This document shows positions 60,705-64,000 of a stretch of 64,000 nucleotides of DNA, one piece after another (positions within the stretch are counted from its first letter, which is position 1; every line of letters starts with the position of its first letter). The DNA comes from JAFLCL01 sp039809495 (lineage in GTDB: Bacteria > Myxococcota_A > Polyangia > Polyangiales > Sandaracinaceae), in NCBI GenBank assembly GCA_039809495.1, contig JBDHVC010000017.1:17727-81726 (forward strand). The letters are read 5' to 3'. Under the pieces are notes generated by a model. It saw only the letters and a program-made list of their open reading frames with translations. It was not told where the DNA came from and did not search any database. The translations under genes and the position numbers were made by a program.

Positions 60705-60860
60705 CAGCACGAACCCGTTGCCCTGATTCGTGCTGCTCCCTCTTTGTCGGAGGGCCTGCCCCAGACCCTCCCCCACGCCGAGTGAATCGCCGTGAGCCTC
60801 CCTCCCGCCGAGCCAGCGCGCCTCGACTCGACCGATCACGTCGCGTGAGGCGCGCCGTCA
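60705..60860 (-). repeat. Modular palindromic element, copy 5 (modules C-B-D-A)
   Basis: Module C is at 60705-60735 with a 10-bp stem, B at 60749-60771, D around 60774-60796 (degenerate CACGCCGA/TCGCCGTG) and A at 60816-60855 with perfect GCGCGCCTC/GAGGCGCGC arms followed by a TCA triplet at 60858-60860. Like copy 1 it has module D. It lies about 50 bp downstream of the FG-GAP pseudogene stop, rather than directly on a stop codon. The rest of 60621-60907 shows no gene. Confidence 0.8.
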
Positions 60861-60907
60861 GAGGGGAGGCTCTCTCGGAGGAGAGGCCGCGGACACCCAC
60901 GCGGTGG

Positions 60908-61707
60908 TCAGGCGCGCGCGCGGCGTCGGCGACGACGCCAGGCGAACACGCCGAGCGCGAGGCACCACCACGGCGCGAACCCGACGCCTGCGCCGCCATT
61001 CCCGCCCGCGGCGCGGCATCCGCAGCCACCGCTGTCGACCCGCGCGTGACGTCCCCGGCCAGCGTCCGAACCACGCCCCGCGTCGAAGCTCTCGCTCCGC
61101 CCGGCGTCCTCGTCGATCACGTCCAGCTCGAGCCGCTCCGCGCGAAGACGTAGACAGCGCCCGACTCTCGCGCGCTGTCGTCGCTCGCGTCGCCGTTCAC
61201 GCCCCGAGCGTGGCTCGACTCCAGCGGTGTGCCGACGGCGAGGCGGCTCCCGTCCGCAGAGAGCGAGAGGCTGTCGCCAAAGCGATCGCCCGCGTCCGCG
61301 TTGGAGGCTTTGAGGTAGGCCTCCTGCGTCCAGCTCGGGCCGCTCCGCACGAAGACGTAGACAGCGCCCGACTCTCGCGCGCTGTCGTCGCTCGCGTCGC
61401 CGTTCACGCCCCGAGCGTGGCTCGACTCCGCAGGGGCGCTGACGGCGAGCCGACTCCCATCCCGAGAGAGCGACACGCTCCCGCCGAAGAAGTCGTGCGC
61501 GCCTGCGTTGGAAGCTTGGACGTAGGCCTCTTGTACCCACCGTGGAGCACACGCTCCGTGGACGGGCGCGCTTCCATCAGGGCGGGCGCGCTCGCTACCG
61601 GGCGCGCGCTTGCGCTCGACCCAACGAGCGTCGTGCGGCGAACCACAGCCTAGGCTGAAGACCAGTGTGTGTGACAAGAGGAACAGCACAAGCGCCCGAC
61701 TTGTCAT
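60908..61707 (-). pseudogene. Frameshifted FG-GAP repeat protein with MYXO-CTERM-like tail
   Basis: The frame from ATG 61707 (196 residues, lipobox LVFSLGC) has two FG-GAP-type units, each with DSARESGAVYVF and RSG-SWT, and stops at TGA 61117-61119. A second frame covering 60908 to about 61140 begins in the same sequence and continues as DVIDEDAGRSESFDAGRGSD, then a Cys pair (GCGCRAAG), a hydrophobic helix (GFAPWWCLALGVFAWR) and an Arg-rich end. This is a C-terminal sorting tail of the myxobacterial type. One frame change joins the two, so the gene is probably broken or the read has an error. Confidence 0.75.
61144..61429 (-). repeat. 79-bp exact direct repeats, 207 bp apart
   Basis: 61144-61222 and 61351-61429 are identical, both coding the GVNGDASDDSARESGAVYVF part of the FG-GAP units. 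The 207-bp period is exactly 69 codons, so recombination would change repeat number without breaking the frame. Confidence 0.9.
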
Positions 61708-61882
61708 GGGTCCTTCCTTGAAGATCGTCTTCGAGCCGACGAATGCCTGAGCAGCTCGATCTCGCACCCCACGAGGATCCTCCGCCACGAGGGCGATGGG
61801 TGCCAGATCACGATCCGCTGACGCAGAACACCCACCGGCAGCGCGCCTCGCTCGAGCGTGATCGGCTGAGCGCGGCGCGTCA

Positions 61883-62320
61883 TCACGCCTCGGGCTCGAA
61901 GTAGTCGCTGTCGATCTTCGGCACCCGCAGCGTCCGGTGGCTGACGCCGACGCCGTGGTCGATCATCAGCTCCGCGAGGCGGCGGCCATCGACGAGCACG
62001 ATCGATCCGATGCGCACCTTCTCGGCAGTCGCGTACGCGTCGGCGGTGAACTTCGACGTGGTGATCAGCACGCCCTTGTCCGCGCCGCGCGTCGTGAGCG
62101 CGCCGATGAAGTCACGCACGACCGGGCCGCCGACGGGGTGTGACCAGCGCTTGGCCTGAACGTGGACCTTCTGCAGGCCGAGCCGGTCGAGCGAGATGAT
62201 GCCGTCGATGTCGCCGTCGGCGACCGCCTCGTGGGCCTCGCGCGCGCGCACGGGCGCGCCGCGATCGGCGAGCAGCCGGAGGAGCGGCGAGATGAAGCGG
62301 TCGAACGACGGAACAGGCAT
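61883..62320 (-). CDS. Internally deleted Mrr-like restriction endonuclease
   Basis: 145 residues, about half the length of typical Mrr. The first 30 (MPVPSFDRFISPLLRLLADR) match the Mrr N-terminal winged helix, then sequence jumps directly to GDIDGIISLDRLGLQKVHVQAK of the catalytic domain. The D...QAK core and ITTSKFTADAYATAE helix are intact. Between them, the rest of the N-terminal domain and the opening GxGGDGG of the fold are absent. An in-frame deletion is the simplest explanation. Activity on methylated DNA is doubtful but not excluded. Confidence 0.7.
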   Translation of the reverse strand: MPVPSFDRFISPLLRLLADRGAPVRAREAHEAVADGDIDGIISLDRLGLQKVHVQAKRWSHPVGGPVVRDFIGALTTRGADKGVLITTSKFTADAYATAEKVRIGSIVLVDGRRLAELMIDHGVGVSHRTLRVPKIDSDYFEPEA

Positions 62321-62409
62321 GGTCCCTCCGCGCGTCGCACGGATCCTACACGTCGCCGCGTGGCGCGGGTGGGAATAGCGGATCTCCGAGCGCTCGTTCG
62401 AGGACCGCG

Positions 62410-63252
62410 ATGTCGTCGAGCGCCGCCTCCGCTCCCTCTTCCGCTCGCGGGCGAGCGATCCTCGGGGTCCTCGTCGTCCTCGCGGCGCTCTTCGGGATCC
62501 ACGCCTTGCTCACCTCCATCCTCGCGGCGTTCCTCTTCCATCCGTCGGGCGAGCCGCCGCTCGAGCCGAGGCCAGGCCTCGAGCGGGTGAGCTACGTGAC
62601 GAGCGACGGCGTGCGCCTCTCGGGCTGGCTCGTCCGCGCGAGGGGCGAGCGGCGACGCACCGTGGTGAGCTTCCACGGCAACGCGGCCACGGCGGCGAAC
62701 ACCATCCCCTGGGGCGAGTGGCTCGCGTCCGAGGGCGCCGACGTCTTGCTCGCCGAGTACCGCGGCTACGGGGAGAGCGAGGGCGCGCCGAGCGCGAGCG
62801 GGATCGAGCGCGACGCCGAGGCCGCGGTCCGCTTCGTCCTCGACGTGCTCCACCGCGCGCCGAGCGAGCTCGTCGTCTACGGCCAGTCGCTCGGAGGCGC
62901 GGCGGCCATCGCGGCGCTCGCCGGGCCGGCGCGCGGTGCGGCAGGCGGGATCGTCGAGTCGAGCTTCACCTCGCTCCACGACATGGCTCGGGTGAGCGTG
63001 GGGCTGCCGCTCACGTACCTCATCCCCGACGCCTACAGCCTGAACAGCCTCGCGCGCGCGAGCGAGGTTCGCGCGCCGATCCTGGCTCTACACGGCGCGA
63101 GCGATCACCTCATCCCCTTCGCGCAGGGCCGACGCCTCGCGCAGGCGCTCCGCGCGCGACGCTTCGTCGCGATCGAGAGGGGCGAGCACAACCTCGAGCG
63201 CGGCCAGGTCGAGGACGCGATCCGCCGCTTCCTCGACGAGGTCACGCCCTGA
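62410..63252 (+). CDS. Membrane-anchored alpha/beta hydrolase
   Basis: 280 residues. One N-terminal helix (AILGVLVVLAALFGIHALLTSILAAFLF). VVSFHGNAATAANTIPWGEWL holds the HGN motif and VVYGQSLGGAAA the Ser nucleophile. ALHGASDHLIPFAQGR carries the Asp and GEHNLERG the His. The ABHD13/YfhR-like family hydrolyses small esters or amides. The stop continues into CGGCGCG, converging with the next gene 45 bp away. Confidence 0.88.
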   Translation: MSSSAASAPSSARGRAILGVLVVLAALFGIHALLTSILAAFLFHPSGEPPLEPRPGLERVSYVTSDGVRLSGWLVRARGERRRTVVSFHGNAATAANTIPWGEWLASEGADVLLAEYRGYGESEGAPSASGIERDAEAAVRFVLDVLHRAPSELVVYGQSLGGAAAIAALAGPARGAAGGIVESSFTSLHDMARVSVGLPLTYLIPDAYSLNSLARASEVRAPILALHGASDHLIPFAQGRRLAQALRARRFVAIERGEHNLERGQVEDAIRRFLDEVTP

Positions 63253-63297
63253 CGGCGCGGCCTCGCGGGCCCTCGGCGGATCGCGTCGAGCGCGCGG

Positions 63298-63885
63298 TCA
63301 GTGACAGCCGTAGGCCATCGACCAGCGGTCACCCGGATCGAAGAGCAGCTTCCAGGTGTCGGTCGGGATCGTGTCCCAGTGGACGTCGACGGTGCGCTCG
63401 GGGGCGCCCATCGCCCACGGGTCGCTGTCGAGGTGGCGCGCGATGAGGCGCTGGAACGCCTCGTTGTCCGTGGCGACGTAGTCGCCCCAGCTCTCCGAGA
63501 CGACGCTGTAGAGCGGGCCCTCGGCGGTGCCGTCGAAGGGGTCGTCGAAGAACGACGCGAGGTCGAGCGAGAGGGCCGGGCTGAGCCGCGGGATGGGCTG
63601 CATCCCGCCCTCGCGGAGCCCCAGCTCGCTGGCCGCGCCGAACGCCTCGAGGTCGTCGAGCAGCGAGACGGGCATGACCGTCCAGTCGAAGATGGCGTCG
63701 CTCGGGCGCGCCCGGTCGTGCTCGATCCGCGCGGCGGCCACCGCCCGTCGACCGAGCGCGATCGCGTCCGCGAACCGAGGACGCCCCGCGCTGATCGCGG
63801 CGGGATCGGTCGGGCGGAAGAAGCCCGCGTTCACGGCGGCCACCCACGCCGCGCGGTCGTCACTCTGCGAGAGGAACACGCGCAC
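63298..63885 (-). CDS. Unknown protein, start uncertain
   Basis: 195 residues from GTG 63885. In-frame codons upstream (RGYDGAIR) look coding in style but a TGA at 63934-63936 and no ATG or GTG precedes them, so the true start is unclear. No domain is recognised. The C-terminal part has Trp-, Asp- and Thr-rich text (WDTIPTDTWKLLFDPGDRW). It converges with the hydrolase gene. Confidence 0.45.
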   Translation of the reverse strand: MRVFLSQSDDRAAWVAAVNAGFFRPTDPAAISAGRPRFADAIALGRRAVAAARIEHDRARPSDAIFDWTVMPVSLLDDLEAFGAASELGLREGGMQPIPRLSPALSLDLASFFDDPFDGTAEGPLYSVVSESWGDYVATDNEAFQRLIARHLDSDPWAMGAPERTVDVHWDTIPTDTWKLLFDPGDRWSMAYGCH

Positions 63886-64000
63886 GCGGATCGCGCCGTC
63901 GTAGCCGCGGAACGTCTGCCCGGCCGTGACCGATCAGCGACGCCAGGGTGCGCCGTCGTGGGATCCGTGCTTCGGCGCGGCCGTCAGCCGCGCGCGGCCT

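Noticed and set aside
61704..61886. 60-codon minus-strand frame between the FG-GAP and Mrr-like genes
   Set aside because: It has a plausible overlap with the Mrr-like stop, but no conserved text, no ribosome site and no membrane segment; I could not support it.
1..64000. tRNA, rRNA, CRISPR, prophage and insertion sequences
   Set aside because: Intergenic gaps were read on both strands. I saw no cloverleaf with a T-loop sequence, no 16S/23S core, no regular spacer array and no transposase or integrase motif. The gaps are mostly under 300 bp.
63934..64000. End of another minus-strand gene at the right edge
   Set aside because: A frame can be read through this stretch, but it resembles the TGACGGCGCG intergenic signature and cannot be confirmed in 65 bp.

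Overview
The window is very GC-rich DNA in which nearly every open frame has G or C at the third codon position. The gene content points to a myxobacterium, most like the Polyangiales/Sandaracinus side of the group. Signs of this are many serine/alanine-rich lipoproteins, cysteine-rich secreted proteins, a MopE-like calcium/cysteine motif, FG-GAP and kelch-type repeats, a C-terminal GCGC-plus-helix-plus-arginine tail of the MYXO-CTERM type, a caspase-like protease, PilZ and DTW-domain proteins, and a DNA translocase with a long low-complexity linker. The species is inferred only from this content. About 61 genes are supported. No rRNA, tRNA, CRISPR array, transposase or phage gene was recognised, so this looks like ordinary chromosome with scattered small repeats.

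Layout. 1-5.2 kb: envelope proteins, a PilZ protein, rarA, a thioesterase and rpsU. 5.2-8.4 kb: a repeat-rich gap, a cysteine-rich lipoprotein, and a CpoB-like protein downstream of a Pal-type lipoprotein. 8.5-17.1 kb: an aminotransferase, a cupredoxin-like lipoprotein, a membrane protein, an epimerase-type SDR, an OmpR-type regulator, two lipoproteins and nadB. 17.1-22.7 kb: a large secreted caspase-like protease and a penicillin-acylase-family lipoprotein. 22.8-28.2 kb: trxB, an AhpD-like protein, a thioesterase, a methyltransferase overlapping a clan GH-A hydrolase, and a lipase-like hydrolase. 28.2-30.8 kb: three overlapping genes for exported proteins ending in a kelch-like lipoprotein. 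31.2-33.7 kb: a glycosyltransferase and two acyltransferases, probably for lipid or glycolipid assembly. 33.8-39.4 kb: ftsK, an unknown protein, a NosL-like Tat protein and glgA. 39.6-47.8 kb: a beta-helix lipoprotein, an ATP-grasp enzyme, a methyltransferase, a bifunctional Rel (ppGpp) protein, a dihaem peroxidase and a DTW tRNA-modification protein. 47.8-56.1 kb: an ABC1/UbiB kinase behind a double palindromic operator, purQ, a proline-rich exported protein, a quinone-oxidoreductase-like enzyme, an AT-hook protein, a divergent CBS-type enzyme and a beta-barrel. 56.2-59 kb: a UbiA-type prenyltransferase, a radical SAM/SPASM enzyme and a zinc-ribbon/TM/MopE-like small protein. 59.2-64 kb: a methyltransferase/MarR divergon, a frameshifted FG-GAP gene, an internally deleted Mrr nuclease, and two further genes.

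Functional threads. Envelope biogenesis dominates (Pal/CpoB, acyltransferases, glycosyltransferase, lipoproteins, beta-barrel). Housekeeping is represented by rarA, rpsU, ftsK, rel, purQ, nadB and trxB, each standing alone rather than in its usual operon. Candidate regulators are the orphan response regulator, the MarR protein with its palindrome at 60040-60061, and an unseen factor that would bind the two palindromes ahead of the UbiB-type kinase.

The most unusual structure is non-coding. Five copies of a modular palindromic element sit near gene ends at about 5.25, 30.8, 33.75, 56.1 and 60.7 kb. About a dozen stop codons continue directly into TGAC(G/A/C)GCGCG, which is the first base pairs of the same element. 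The best candidate for an undescribed protein system is the radical SAM enzyme together with its small zinc-ribbon/MopE-like neighbour and, possibly, the UbiA-type prenyltransferase.
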